Origin: CAZDSS01 sp964508185
GTDB lineage: Bacteria > Pseudomonadota > Alphaproteobacteria > Sphingomonadales > Govanellaceae
Assembly (NCBI GenBank): GCA_964508185.1
Contig: CAZDSS010000057.1
Location: 1 to 17,136, forward strand
Length of the DNA: 17,136 nt
Direction: 5' to 3'
Positions 6,658-14,301 of this stretch are shown piece by piece. The notes beneath the pieces are model-generated. The model saw only the letters and a program-made list of their open reading frames with translations. It was not told where the DNA came from and searched no databases. A program made the translations under genes and the position numbers. Position 1 is the stretch's first letter; the number at the start of each line of letters is the position of its first letter.

Positions 6658-8294
6658 CCGGCGACGCTGCCCCCTGCTGCCCGCGCGACCTCCGCCTGCC
6701 GGACGAGGAGCGAGCGTCCGGTCATCTCCGCCGGCTGCGGCACGCCCATGAGGGCGAGTACCGTCGGCGCCACGTCCGCAAGGCGGCCGTCGCCGAGGGT
6801 GAAGTCCGTAAGCCCCGCATTCTCGCCATTGACCAGCAGGATCGGCACGTCGAAGGTGGTATGCGCCGTATAGGGCTCGGCGGTATCGGGATCGACCATC
6901 ATCTCGAGATTGCCGTGGTCGGCGGTGACCAGCATGACGCCGCCGACCTCCTTCAGGGCTTCTTCGAGACGGCCGAGGCAGTGGTCCACCGTCTCGGCGG
7001 CCTTGATGGCCGCGGAAAGAATCCCCGTATGGCCCACCATGTCGGGATTGGCGTAATTGACGACGATGAGGTCGTATTCCTCAGACCGGATCGCCTTGAC
7101 GAGGTTGTCCGTCACCTCGCCCGCCGACATTTCCGGCTTGAGGTCGTAGGTCGCGACCTTGGGCGACGGCACGAGGATGCGGTCCTCGCCCTCGAAGGGC
7201 GTCTCGACCCCGCCGTTGAAGAAGAAGGTGACATGGGCGTATTTCTCCGTCTCCGCGGTGCGGAGCTGGCGGAGGCCATGCGCCGCCACCGTCTCGCCGA
7301 GGGTTCCCTTGAGGTCAAGGGAGGGGAAGAGGGTGTCAATGTAGGGGGCGAGGGCGGTCGAATAATCGACCATGCCGACCCGCGCCGCGAAGGCGAAGGG
7401 CTTGCCACGGTCGAAGCCGTCGAATTCGGGATCCACGAGGGCGGTCAGGATCTCCCGCGCGCGGTCGGCGCGGAAATTGGCCATGAGCAGGCCGTCCCCG
7501 TCCTTCATGCCCGCATAGTCGCCGATCACCGTCGGCTGGACGAATTCGTCGGTGGCGTCGCGGCCGTAGCTTTCGTTGATCGCCTCCGCAACCGAAGCGG
7601 CGCGGGCGCCTACAGCCTTCGCGATCACGTCATAGGCCTGCTGCACGCGGTCCCAGCGCTTGTCGCGGTCCATGGCGTAGTAGCGGCCGCTCACCGACAC
7701 GATGCGGCAATCATCGAGGCCGGCGATGTCCCGCTCGAAGCGGGCGAGGAATTCGAGGGCGCTCTTCGGCGGGGTGTCGCGGCCATCGAGGAAGGCGTGG
7801 ATCCGCACCGGAATGCCCTCGGCGGCGAGGAGCCGGGCGAGCGCCGCCATGTGGTTCTGGTGGGAATGGACGCCGCCGTCGGACAAAAGCCCCATGAGAT
7901 GGCAGGCGCCGCCCGACTGCCGCAAGGCCGCGACCAGCTTCTGCCAGGCGGGAAGGCCCGGGATGTCGTTGTCGGCGATGGCCTTGTCGATCCGCGGCAG
8001 ATCCTGCATCACCACCCGGCCGCTGCCGAGATTCATGTGGCCCACTTCCGAATTGCCCATCTGGCCTTCGGGAAGCCCCACGGCGAGACCCGAGGTCTGC
8101 AGCCAGCCGCGCGGCGCGGTCCGCCACAGCCGGTCATAGACCGGGGTGTTGGCGAGCGCGATGGCGTTGTTTTCCCGCTCCGCGCGATATCCCCAGCCGT
8201 CGAGGATGCAGAGGACGACGGGGCGGATCGCGGGCTTCACGCGGGCGGCATTGACGGACGACTGGCTAGGCTCTGTGGTCATGGCACATATCAT
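6654..8294 (-). CDS. gpmI: 2,3-bisphosphoglycerate-independent phosphoglycerate mutase
   Basis: GpmI interconverts 3-phosphoglycerate and 2-phosphoglycerate in glycolysis and gluconeogenesis, through a phosphoserine intermediate and two Mn ions. The 546-residue protein shows the first metal motif LDGWGYR (Asp32) and the catalytic serine motif GNSEVGHMNLG (Ser82). It also shows the inserted phosphotransferase-domain motifs AFLDGRDTPP and GRYYAMDRD, and the C-terminal metal site VTADHGN with AHT downstream. Length is that of the alkaline-phosphatase-like iPGM family, unrelated to the cofactor-dependent GpmA. The ATG at 8294 is used here; a second ATG at 8282 (MTTEPSQ) is equally possible because neither has a clear ribosome site. 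The gene begins after a 96-base gap following rlmH, and its stop overlaps envC, so it may open the envelope-gene section. Confidence 0.97.
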   Translation of the reverse strand: MICAMTTEPSQSSVNAARVKPAIRPVVLCILDGWGYRAERENNAIALANTPVYDRLWRTAPRGWLQTSGLAVGLPEGQMGNSEVGHMNLGSGRVVMQDLPRIDKAIADNDIPGLPAWQKLVAALRQSGGACHLMGLLSDGGVHSHQNHMAALARLLAAEGIPVRIHAFLDGRDTPPKSALEFLARFERDIAGLDDCRIVSVSGRYYAMDRDKRWDRVQQAYDVIAKAVGARAASVAEAINESYGRDATDEFVQPTVIGDYAGMKDGDGLLMANFRADRAREILTALVDPEFDGFDRGKPFAFAARVGMVDYSTALAPYIDTLFPSLDLKGTLGETVAAHGLRQLRTAETEKYAHVTFFFNGGVETPFEGEDRILVPSPKVATYDLKPEMSAGEVTDNLVKAIRSEEYDLIVVNYANPDMVGHTGILSAAIKAAETVDHCLGRLEEALKEVGGVMLVTADHGNLEMMVDPDTAEPYTAHTTFDVPILLVNGENAGLTDFTLGDGRLADVAPTVLALMGVPQPAEMTGRSLLVRQAEVARAAGGSVAG

Positions 8295-8342
8295 TCCAGG
8301 ATCGGGACGCCGCTTATTGGCGACTCTGTTGTTTCATCCCAT

Positions 8343-8370
8343 CAAATACGGGCTAAATGATGGTTTACAA
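8343..8370 (-). promoter_or_regulatory. gpmI: Possible promoter of the gpmI-envC-ctpA section
   Basis: On the minus strand TTGTAA (8370-8365) and TATTTG (8348-8343) stand 16 bases apart, about 50 bases before the gpmI start. The match to the sigma-70 consensus is only partial. It is listed because this gap, the largest inside the long operon, is AT-richer than its surroundings and has no terminator. Confidence 0.28.
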
Positions 8371-8390
8371 GCCTTGCCCGCGCGAGACAA

Positions 8391-8843
8391 TCACTTGTGG
8401 TAGGGGTGCCCCGCAAGGATTGCATGCGCCCGGTAAAGCTGCTCCACCAGCATCACCCGCGCGAAGGCATGGGGCCAGGTCATGGGCCCGAAGCTGAGCA
8501 GCCGGGACGCCCGGTCGCGCACCCGCTGATGCAGCCCGTCGGCGCCGCCGATGACGAAGGCGAGATGGCGCCCCGCATCGCGCCGGACGCCGAGAAAGGC
8601 GGCGAAATCGGCGCTCGCCATGGATTTTCCCCGCTCGTCCAGCGCGATCACCTCGGCCTGCGCCGGAATGGCGGCAAGGATCAGGTCTGCTTCCCGCGAC
8701 TGGCGCTCGGGCCCCGTGATGGGCCGCCGTTCCTCGACCTCGTGGATCGCGACGTTCCATGGCAGGCGCTTCAGGTATTCGGCGACGAGCGCCGCCTCAG
8801 GCCCCGATTTCAGGCGGCCCACTGCAATGATCGAAAGGTCCAT
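8391..8843 (-). CDS. rlmH: 23S rRNA (pseudouridine1915-N3)-methyltransferase
   Basis: RlmH methylates pseudouridine 1915 in helix 69 of 23S rRNA, acting on the assembled 70S ribosome with S-adenosylmethionine. The 150-residue size is typical. The SPOUT knot is visible through LDERGK (68-73), the glycine loop FVIGGADG (96-103), and the conserved C-terminal stretch from LSFGPMTWPHAFARV to the end at GHPYHK, which forms the trefoil knot and contacts substrate. The ATG lies 37 bases after the rsfS stop, and the upstream ribosome site is weak. The nadD-rsfS-rlmH order is a common conserved cluster, which confirms the call. The final residue is Lys where many homologues have Arg, a mild change. Confidence 0.97.
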   Translation of the reverse strand: MDLSIIAVGRLKSGPEAALVAEYLKRLPWNVAIHEVEERRPITGPERQSREADLILAAIPAQAEVIALDERGKSMASADFAAFLGVRRDAGRHLAFVIGGADGLHQRVRDRASRLLSFGPMTWPHAFARVMLVEQLYRAHAILAGHPYHK

Positions 8844-8880
8844 GCCGGTCGTCCGCGCCTTGCCCGGTGAAATGCGGGCG

Positions 8881-9270
8881 TCAGTTGGCGCCGCCCTGCA
8901 CCAGCTCCACAGACCACATCTTTTCGAGCTGGTAGAAGTCGCGCACTTCCGGGCGGAACAGATGCACCACCACGTCGCCGGCGTCGATCAGCACCCAGTC
9001 GGCCTGGGGCAGGCCTTCGACCCGCGCCTTGCCGAATCCGGCGTCGCGGATGCGCTCGATGAGATGGTCGGCGAGCGACGCCACATGGCGGCTCGAACGG
9101 CCGCTGGCGATCACCATGTAATCCGCAAGGGTGGATTTTCCGGCGAGCTCGATGGACACGACGTCTTCGGCCTTGTCGTCATCGAGCGAGGAGAGAACGA
9201 TCTCGAAGAGTTGTCTCGCAGAGCCAGGGTCTTCCTGGCTCGGGGCGGGGGACTCGTTGTTTCGACCCAC
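8881..9270 (-). CDS. rsfS: Ribosome silencing factor RsfS
   Basis: RsfS binds ribosomal protein uL14 on the large subunit and blocks subunit joining when nutrients run low. The 129-residue form chosen here carries the family core at about residues 20-125, with GKSTLADYMVIASGRSSRHV (44-63) and WVLIDAGDVVVHLFRPEVR (92-110), the latter followed by DFYQLEKMW. The start is set at a GTG (9270) because GAAGGAG lies five bases upstream, the best ribosome site in the area. The frame stays open upstream to an ATG at 9333 and another at 9318 that overlaps the nadD stop as TAATG. Those starts would add 16 to 21 residues of unconserved sequence. The gene sits between nadD and rlmH, its usual partners. Confidence 0.95.
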   Translation of the reverse strand: MGRNNESPAPSQEDPGSARQLFEIVLSSLDDDKAEDVVSIELAGKSTLADYMVIASGRSSRHVASLADHLIERIRDAGFGKARVEGLPQADWVLIDAGDVVVHLFRPEVRDFYQLEKMWSVELVQGGAN

Positions 9271-9285
9271 GTTTACTCCTTCAGT
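9271..9285 (-). promoter_or_regulatory. rsfS: Ribosome binding site deciding the rsfS start
   Basis: The minus strand reads GAAGGAGTAAAC just before a GTG codon at 9270-9268. AAGGAG with five bases to the start is near ideal, while upstream ATG codons at 9333, 9318 and 9312 lack a comparable site. Confidence 0.7.
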
Positions 9286-9317
9286 CGGGACGGAACCCCG
9301 GGCGCTCAGCATGTTCA

Positions 9318-9968
9318 TTACGTGTTCAACCAATTCCTGTTGCGGGCCCTGAGTTCCGTTGCAGATTGCGGATGCAAGGGAATATGCAGGAAAGCCCAGG
9401 CCGGCGTCGTCATTTGGGGCAGTTTCCAGGCATCACGTTCCGCCACGCGGCTCCGCCGGAAGCATTGCGCCGCTTTGGTCGCCAAGCTTCGGACAGAATA
9501 CCGGGGGCGGTCCAGAATCGCAACGGGAACGGTATGAAGGATCTCCCGCCAGGCGCGCCAGCGGTGAAAGCCTTCCCAGTTGTCCGCGCCCATCAGCCAG
9601 ACGAAGCGGGTGGCGGGATAGCGCCGCCGCAGCGCGTGCAGGCTGTCGATCGTATATTGCGTGCCGAGCCGTGACTCCAGATCCAGAACCCTGATGCGCG
9701 GATGGGCCGCGACCATCGCCGCCCGTTCCATGCGCTTCGCCAAAGATGCGGTCTCCGCGGCGGATTTCAAGGGATTTTGCGGCGATACCAGCCACCACAC
9801 CTCGTCCAGCCGCAGCCGGTGGAGGGCGTGGAGCGAGATATGCCGGTGCCCCTCATGGGCGGGATTGAAGGACCCGCCGAGAAGGCCGATCCGCCGCCCC
9901 TTGACCACGGCCGCCACCGGCGGCCGGTTCAGGTCTTGGGGTGGAAGGCCCAGATCGTTCTGCGTCAA
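9318..9968 (-). CDS. nadD: Nicotinate-nucleotide adenylyltransferase
   Basis: NadD joins nicotinate mononucleotide to AMP from ATP, giving deamido-NAD, the step before NAD synthetase. The 216-residue protein carries the nucleotidyltransferase signature GGSFNPAHEGH at 31-41, the strand VWWLVSPQNPLK at 57-68, and the late motif SATELRAR at 202-209 that matches the usual ISxTxxR phosphate-binding element. About 25 residues precede the first strand, a modest N-terminal extension; the ATG at 9968 is kept because it overlaps the proA stop as ATGA, a coupled junction. Downstream comes rsfS. Charged, basic residues are common in the C-terminal half, as is usual for this enzyme. The assignment is secure from motif and context together. 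Confidence 0.96.
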   Translation of the reverse strand: MTQNDLGLPPQDLNRPPVAAVVKGRRIGLLGGSFNPAHEGHRHISLHALHRLRLDEVWWLVSPQNPLKSAAETASLAKRMERAAMVAAHPRIRVLDLESRLGTQYTIDSLHALRRRYPATRFVWLMGADNWEGFHRWRAWREILHTVPVAILDRPRYSVRSLATKAAQCFRRSRVAERDAWKLPQMTTPAWAFLHIPLHPQSATELRARNRNWLNT

Positions 9969-11245
9969 GGACGGACCTGCCCGTTGCCCCGGACCTGGTA
10001 CTTGTAGCTCGTCAGCTGCTCGACCCCCACGGGGCCGCGGGCATGGAGCTTGCCGGTGGAGATGCCGATCTCGGCGCCGAAGCCGAATTCGCCGCCGTCA
10101 GCGAACTGGGTCGAGGCATTGACGAGCACGATGGCGCTGTCCACCTCGCGCAGGAACTTCTCCGCCGCTTCCCTGTCCTCGGTGATGATGGAATCCGTGT
10201 GGTGTGAGCCGTAGCGGGCGATATGGTCGATGGCGCCGTCCACCCCGTCCACCACGCGGATCGACAGGATGGCGTCGAGATATTCGGTCCGCCAGTCCTC
10301 CTCCGTCGCGGGCAGCACGCGGGAATCCAGGGCCTGCACCGTCTCGTCGCCGCGCAGTTCGCAGCCCTTGGCGGCAAGCGCATCAAGGATCGCGGGAAGG
10401 TGGCTGTTCACCACCTTGCGGTCGACGAGGAGGGTCTCGGTGGCGCCGCAGATCCCGGTTCGCCGCATCTTGGCGTTCAAGGTGACGTTCAACGCCTTAT
10501 CGGGATCCGCCGCGCCGTCGATATAGACATGGCAGATGCCGTCGAGATGGGCCATGACGGGAACCTTGCTTTCCTTCTGCACCCGCTCGATGAGGCCCTT
10601 GCCGCCCCGGGGCACGATGATGTCGACGCTATCCGACATCGAAAGGAGGACGCCCACGGCGGCCCGGTCCTGGGTCGGGATGAGCTGGATCGCCCCCGCG
10701 GGAAGGCCCGCCGCTTCAAGCCCTTCGACGAGACAGGCATGGATCGCGCGGCTCGAATGCTGGCTTTCGGTGCCGCCGCGCAAGATCGCCGCATTGCCCG
10801 ACTTGAGGCAGAGGACGCCGGCGTCCGCGGTCACGTTGGGGCGCGACTCATAGATGATGCCGATGACGCCCAGGGGCACCCGCACGCGGGAGATCTCGAG
10901 CCCGTTGGGGCGGGTCCAGGTTTCGGTCACCTTGCCGACGGGATCATCCAGATCCGCCACCGCCTCGATCCCCCTGGCGATGCCTTCGACCCGGTCGGGA
11001 TTGAGCAGCAGACGGTCGAGAATGGCGCCGGTGAGCCCCTGCGCCTGCGCCGCTTCCATGTCCCGCGCGTTGGCGGCGAGGATTTCGGCCTGGTTGCGCC
11101 GGATGGCGGCGGCAGCCGCGAAAAGCGCGCGGTTCTTCACGTCCGGCGCGGTCTTGGCGAGGATCGCCGCGGCTTCGCGGGCCTTGCGGCCGATCTCGGC
11201 CATCACCGACTGGATGTCGCCCTGGATTTCTGCCACGTCGCTCAT
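9965..11245 (-). CDS. proA: Gamma-glutamyl phosphate reductase
   Basis: ProA reduces gamma-glutamyl phosphate with NADPH to glutamate-5-semialdehyde, which cyclises on the way to proline. The 426-residue protein is full length. Seen features are the substrate segment RVPLGVIGIIYESRPNVT (122-139), the cofactor-region motif LRGGTESQHSS (155-165), VPRGGKGLI (211-219) and the active-site motif RRTGICGATE with catalytic Cys266. The ATG is preceded by AGGAG eight bases upstream. It lies 21 bases after proB, whose unstable product it must receive, and its stop overlaps nadD. ProA is an aldehyde dehydrogenase superfamily member that lacks the usual Glu general base, in keeping with its reductive role. 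No defect is visible. Confidence 0.98.
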   Translation of the reverse strand: MSDVAEIQGDIQSVMAEIGRKAREAAAILAKTAPDVKNRALFAAAAAIRRNQAEILAANARDMEAAQAQGLTGAILDRLLLNPDRVEGIARGIEAVADLDDPVGKVTETWTRPNGLEISRVRVPLGVIGIIYESRPNVTADAGVLCLKSGNAAILRGGTESQHSSRAIHACLVEGLEAAGLPAGAIQLIPTQDRAAVGVLLSMSDSVDIIVPRGGKGLIERVQKESKVPVMAHLDGICHVYIDGAADPDKALNVTLNAKMRRTGICGATETLLVDRKVVNSHLPAILDALAAKGCELRGDETVQALDSRVLPATEEDWRTEYLDAILSIRVVDGVDGAIDHIARYGSHHTDSIITEDREAAEKFLREVDSAIVLVNASTQFADGGEFGFGAEIGISTGKLHARGPVGVEQLTSYKYQVRGNGQVRP

Positions 11246-11266
11246 GTCCCGTTCTCCTCTCCCGTC

Positions 11267-12412
11267 TCAGTCCAGCGCGAGATCGTCGCGGTGGATCATC
11301 ACGTCCCGATGATTGCTGCCGAGGATCGCCGTGATCTCGGCGCTCTTGCGGCCCTTGATCGCGTCCGCCTCGCGCGCCCCGTAGGCCGCAAGGCCGCGTC
11401 CGATCTCGGCACCCTTGAGGTCGATGACCCGCACCACGTCGCCGCGCTCGAAGCTGCCGCGCACCTCGCGAACGCCGGCGGGCAGCAGGCTCCGGCCCTG
11501 CCGCAGCGCCGCCACCGCCCCGTCGTCCACGACGAGCGATCCCGCGGGCGCCAGCGTCCCGCCGATCCATTTCTTGCGCGCCGCCCGGGGCGTCGCCGCG
11601 GCGCGGAACCAGGTGGCCCGCGCGCCTTCTGAAAGCGCCCGCACGGGATGCAGCACGCGGCCGTTGGTGATCACCATATGGGCGCCACCGGCGACCGCGA
11701 TCTTGGCCGCGGCGATCTTGGTCGCCATGCCGCCGCTGCCCACGCCGTCGGCCCGGGCGCTGCCCGCCATGGCGTCGATCTCGGGCGTGATCTCGCGCAC
11801 CTCCGGAATGAAGGTTGCGTTGGGATCGTCCTTGGGATCGGCGGTATAGAGGCCGTCGATATCGGATAGTAGCACGAGGCAATCGGCGCTGGCCATGACG
11901 GCGACCCGCGCCGCCAGCCGGTCGTTGTCGCCGTAGCGGATCTCGTTGGTGGCGACCGTGTCGTTCTCGTTGATGACGGGGACGGCGCCGAAGCGGAGGA
12001 GGGTCTCAAGGGTGGTGCGGGCGTTGAGATAGCGCCGCCGCTCCTCGGTATCGCCTAAAGTCACCAGGATCTGGGCGGCGACCAGACCGTGGCGCGACAG
12101 GGCTTCCTGATAGGCATGCGCCAGGCGGATCTGCCCCACGGCGGCGGCGGCCTGGGCCTCGTCCAGGGTCTTGGGGCGCCCGGGAAGCTTCAGCTCCCGC
12201 CGCCCCAGGGCGACCGCGCCCGAGGACACCAGGATCACGTCCTTCCCCGCCGCCTTCAGCGCCGCCACGTCCTCCACCAGCGCCGCAAGCCACTGGTCGC
12301 GCAACTGGCCGCTGGCCCCGTCCACCAGAAGGGCGGAGCCGATCTTGATGACGACCCGCCGCGCCGCCTTCAGATAGTTCTCGTTGTCCCGCATGTCAGG
12401 CCATTGCTCCAA
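11267..12412 (-). CDS. proB: Glutamate 5-kinase with PUA domain
   Basis: ProB phosphorylates glutamate on its gamma carboxyl, the first and proline-inhibited step of proline synthesis. The 381-residue protein has an amino-acid kinase domain (about 15-265), with VIKIGSALLVD at 21-31, VSSGAVALG at 62-70, NENDTVATNEIRYGDNDRLAA at its active centre, LLSDIDGLYTADP (181-193) and GVGSGGMATKI (223-233). A C-terminal PUA domain (about 285-370) follows. Length is that of the long, PUA-containing class. ATG codons at 12412 and 12394 are both possible; AAGG stands nine bases before the first, so that one is used. It begins 27 bases after obgE, and proA follows. Feedback inhibition by proline is known for the family, not visible here. 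Confidence 0.97.
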   Translation of the reverse strand: MEQWPDMRDNENYLKAARRVVIKIGSALLVDGASGQLRDQWLAALVEDVAALKAAGKDVILVSSGAVALGRRELKLPGRPKTLDEAQAAAAVGQIRLAHAYQEALSRHGLVAAQILVTLGDTEERRRYLNARTTLETLLRFGAVPVINENDTVATNEIRYGDNDRLAARVAVMASADCLVLLSDIDGLYTADPKDDPNATFIPEVREITPEIDAMAGSARADGVGSGGMATKIAAAKIAVAGGAHMVITNGRVLHPVRALSEGARATWFRAAATPRAARKKWIGGTLAPAGSLVVDDGAVAALRQGRSLLPAGVREVRGSFERGDVVRVIDLKGAEIGRGLAAYGAREADAIKGRKSAEITAILGSNHRDVMIHRDDLALD

Positions 12413-12439
12413 GCCTTGTCGTTATGTGTCGTGGGCGGC

Positions 12440-13501
12440 CTAGTTGTCGAGGGGGGACCAGGGCCGCGCTTCTTCCTCCCCTTGCGGCCCCGCCGGAGCG
12501 CTCGTCGAGGCGCGATCCTGGTCGACGATGCCCGCAAGCTCCTGCAGCACCTCGCGAACGCCATCGCCGCTCACCGCGGAAATCAGGTGGACGGGCCGTC
12601 CGCTCGCCTTCTCTAGCGCCCGGCGGCGGGCGGACAGCGCCCTGGGCTCGATGGCGTCGATCTTGTTCAATGCGACGATCTCCGGTTTTTCGTCAAGGCC
12701 CGCGCCATAGGCCGCAAGCTCCGCCCGCACCGTGCGGTAGGCCTCGGTGGGGGAGTCATTGGTGCCGTCCACGAGGTGGAGCAGCACCCGGCAGCGCTCG
12801 ATATGGCCGAGGAAGCGGGTGCCGATGCCGACCCCCTCGCTCGCCCCCTTGATGAGGCCCGGGATGTCGGCGATCACCAGCTCCCGGTCATTGGCCCCGG
12901 CGACCCCGAGCTGCGGCTTCAGCGTGGTGAAGGGATAGTCGGCGATCTTGGGCCGGGCGCGGCTTACGGCCGCAAGGAAGGTGGACTTGCCGGCGTTCGG
13001 AAGGCCGAGAAGGCCCACGTCGGCCATGAGCTTGAGGCGAAGCCAGACCCACATTTCCTGCCCCTCGCCGCCGGGCGTCATGCGCCGCGGCGCGCGGTTC
13101 GTGGAGCTCTTGAAATGGGAATTGCCAAGGCCGCCCTGGCCGCCCTTGAGCAGGGTCACCCGGTCGCCCACTTCAGTTAGGTCCGCGAGCACCGTCTCGC
13201 CGTCCTCGGCGATGATCTCGGTCCCGGCGGGAACGGGGATGACGAGGTCCGGCGCGTCCGCCCCCGTGCGGTTCTTGCCCATGCCGCCCTGGCCGCGCTG
13301 GGCCTTGAAATGCTGGCGGTAGCGGAAGTCGATCAGGGTATTGAGGCCGGCCACCGCCTCGAAAATGATGTCGCCGCCGCGCCCGCCGTTGCCGCCGTCG
13401 GGCCCGCCATACTCCACATATTTCTCGCGGCGGAAACTGACCGCCCCATCCCCGCCCGCGCCGGAGCGGAGATAGATCTTGCACTGGTCGAGAAATCTCA
13501 T
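12440..13501 (-). CDS. obgE: Obg-type GTPase
   Basis: ObgE (CgtA) is a slow GTPase that assists late 50S subunit assembly and links growth to GTP and ppGpp levels. The 353-residue protein has the glycine-rich Obg domain at about 1-158, with repeats such as GGPDGGNGGRGGD. The GTPase domain follows, with GLPNAGKST (166-174, P loop), FTT (191-193), DIPG (212-215), NKID (279-282) and SAV (308-310). A short acidic, Pro-rich tail of about 25 residues replaces the longer C-terminal domain of some species. The ATG matches the invariant start MRFLDQCKIYLRSG. It follows rpmA by a 162-base gap holding a terminator, so it needs its own promoter. A TATGAT on the minus strand at 13580-13575 is a possible -10, without a good -35. 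Confidence 0.98.
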   Translation of the reverse strand: MRFLDQCKIYLRSGAGGDGAVSFRREKYVEYGGPDGGNGGRGGDIIFEAVAGLNTLIDFRYRQHFKAQRGQGGMGKNRTGADAPDLVIPVPAGTEIIAEDGETVLADLTEVGDRVTLLKGGQGGLGNSHFKSSTNRAPRRMTPGGEGQEMWVWLRLKLMADVGLLGLPNAGKSTFLAAVSRARPKIADYPFTTLKPQLGVAGANDRELVIADIPGLIKGASEGVGIGTRFLGHIERCRVLLHLVDGTNDSPTEAYRTVRAELAAYGAGLDEKPEIVALNKIDAIEPRALSARRRALEKASGRPVHLISAVSGDGVREVLQELAGIVDQDRASTSAPAGPQGEEEARPWSPLDN

Positions 13502-13528
13502 GGGGCCTCTTTCAACTCGTCTTCGGCT

Positions 13529-13555
13529 GCATGTCGTCCCGCAGGGGGGACATGC
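13529..13555 (-). other. Hairpin in the obgE leader
   Basis: GCATGTC (13529-13535) pairs exactly with GACATGC (13549-13555), and an inner CCC/GGG pairing extends the stem across a small internal loop. It lies about 28 bases before the obgE start. It has no T tract and may be a leader structure affecting translation or mRNA stability. Confidence 0.4.
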
Positions 13556-13580
13556 CGCTTCGGCTCAAGCAGCGATCATA

Positions 13581-13613
13581 ACAAAGAAAAAGGGGAATGA
13601 TGCCATTCCCCTT
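13581..13613 (-). terminator. Intrinsic terminator of the rplU-rpmA operon
   Basis: AAGGGGAATG (13590-13599) and its exact complement (13604-13613) form a perfect 10-bp stem with a four-base loop. Read on the minus strand the stem is followed by TTTTTCTTTGT. It lies about 50 bases after the rpmA stop and separates the ribosomal protein operon from obgE. Confidence 0.95.
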
Positions 13614-13663
13614 GATCCGTCCCTCATCAGACGGGGCGTTGCCGCCCGCTGGTCCGACGGGGC

Positions 13664-13921
13664 TTATTCCTTCGGCAGAACCGACACGAAGGAGCGGTCT
13701 TTCTTGCCGAGATGGAACTTCACGATGCCGTCGGTCAGCGCGAACAGGGTGTGGTCCTTGCCCATGCCCACGTTGGTGCCGGGGTGAACCTTGGTGCCGC
13801 GCTGGCGCACGATGATGTTGCCGGCGAGGACGTTTTCGCCGCCGAACTTCTTGACGCCAAGGCGACGGCCGGCGGAATCGCGACCGTTACGCGAACTGCC
13901 GCCTGCTTTCTTTTGTGCCAT
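13664..13921 (-). CDS. rpmA: 50S ribosomal protein L27 (bL27)
   Basis: L27 is a large-subunit protein whose flexible N-terminus reaches the peptidyl-transferase centre and steadies tRNA ends. The 85-residue protein is full length and carries the signature MAQKKAGGSSRNGRDSAGRR, followed by LGVKKFGGENVLAGNIIVRQRG and the core HPGTNVGMGKDHTLFAL. The N-terminus starts directly at the conserved AQKKAGGS, with no cleavable extension of the kind found in Firmicutes. It begins five bases after the rplU stop. The two genes form the standard L21-L27 pair, ended by a strong terminator. No oddity is seen. Confidence 0.99.
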   Translation of the reverse strand: MAQKKAGGSSRNGRDSAGRRLGVKKFGGENVLAGNIIVRQRGTKVHPGTNVGMGKDHTLFALTDGIVKFHLGKKDRSFVSVLPKE

Positions 13922-13926
13922 ATCTC

Positions 13927-14301
13927 TTACTCCTCAGCTTCGGCCTTGGCGGCCTTGCTCTTCTTCGCAGCCTTGGGCGCACCCGCCTTCACGTCGCCGA
14001 TGCCGGTGATGCGGACCACGGTCAGCTCCTGCCGGTGGCCGCCGCGGCGGCGATAGTGGTGACGGCGCTTCTTCTTGAAGATCAGGATCTTTTCGCCCCG
14101 GGTCTGCTCGAGAATCTCGCCCGTGACCGGCACGCCGGACAGAAGCGGCGTTCCGACCTTCACGCCCTGGTCGTTGCCGACCATGAGGACTTCCGGAAAT
14201 TCGATGGTGGCGCCGGCTTCACCGGGAAGCTTTTCCACCTCGATCACGTCGTTGACGGCAACGCGGTACTGCTTGCCGCCAGTCTTGACGACTGCAAACA
14301 T
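13927..14301 (-). CDS. rplU: 50S ribosomal protein L21 (bL21)
   Basis: L21 binds 23S rRNA in the large subunit. The 124-residue protein begins with the universal MFAVVKTGGKQYRV, which fixes the start at 14301 although the frame stays open for 44 codons upstream. It contains the family signature KKKRRHHYRRRGGHRQ (about 75-90) and ends in an Ala/Lys/Glu-rich tail of about 20 residues (from about 104) common in alphaproteobacteria. GAGGA lies about ten bases upstream. rpmA follows after five bases. A near-consensus promoter at 14478-14505 and a terminator-like hairpin at 14437-14462 precede it, so expression may be set by read-through of that hairpin. Confidence 0.99.
   Translation of the reverse strand: MFAVVKTGGKQYRVAVNDVIEVEKLPGEAGATIEFPEVLMVGNDQGVKVGTPLLSGVPVTGEILEQTRGEKILIFKKKRRHHYRRRGGHRQELTVVRITGIGDVKAGAPKAAKKSKAAKAEAEE

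Noticed and set aside
6648..8360. A 570-codon open frame on the + strand
   Set aside because: It lies opposite gpmI, which has full catalytic motifs. Its product is rich in His, Gly, Asp and Val and lacks any domain; long antisense frames are expected at this GC content.
10223..11632. A 469-codon open frame on the + strand opposite proA and proB
   Set aside because: It is an antisense shadow of two well-supported enzymes, with no family features of its own.
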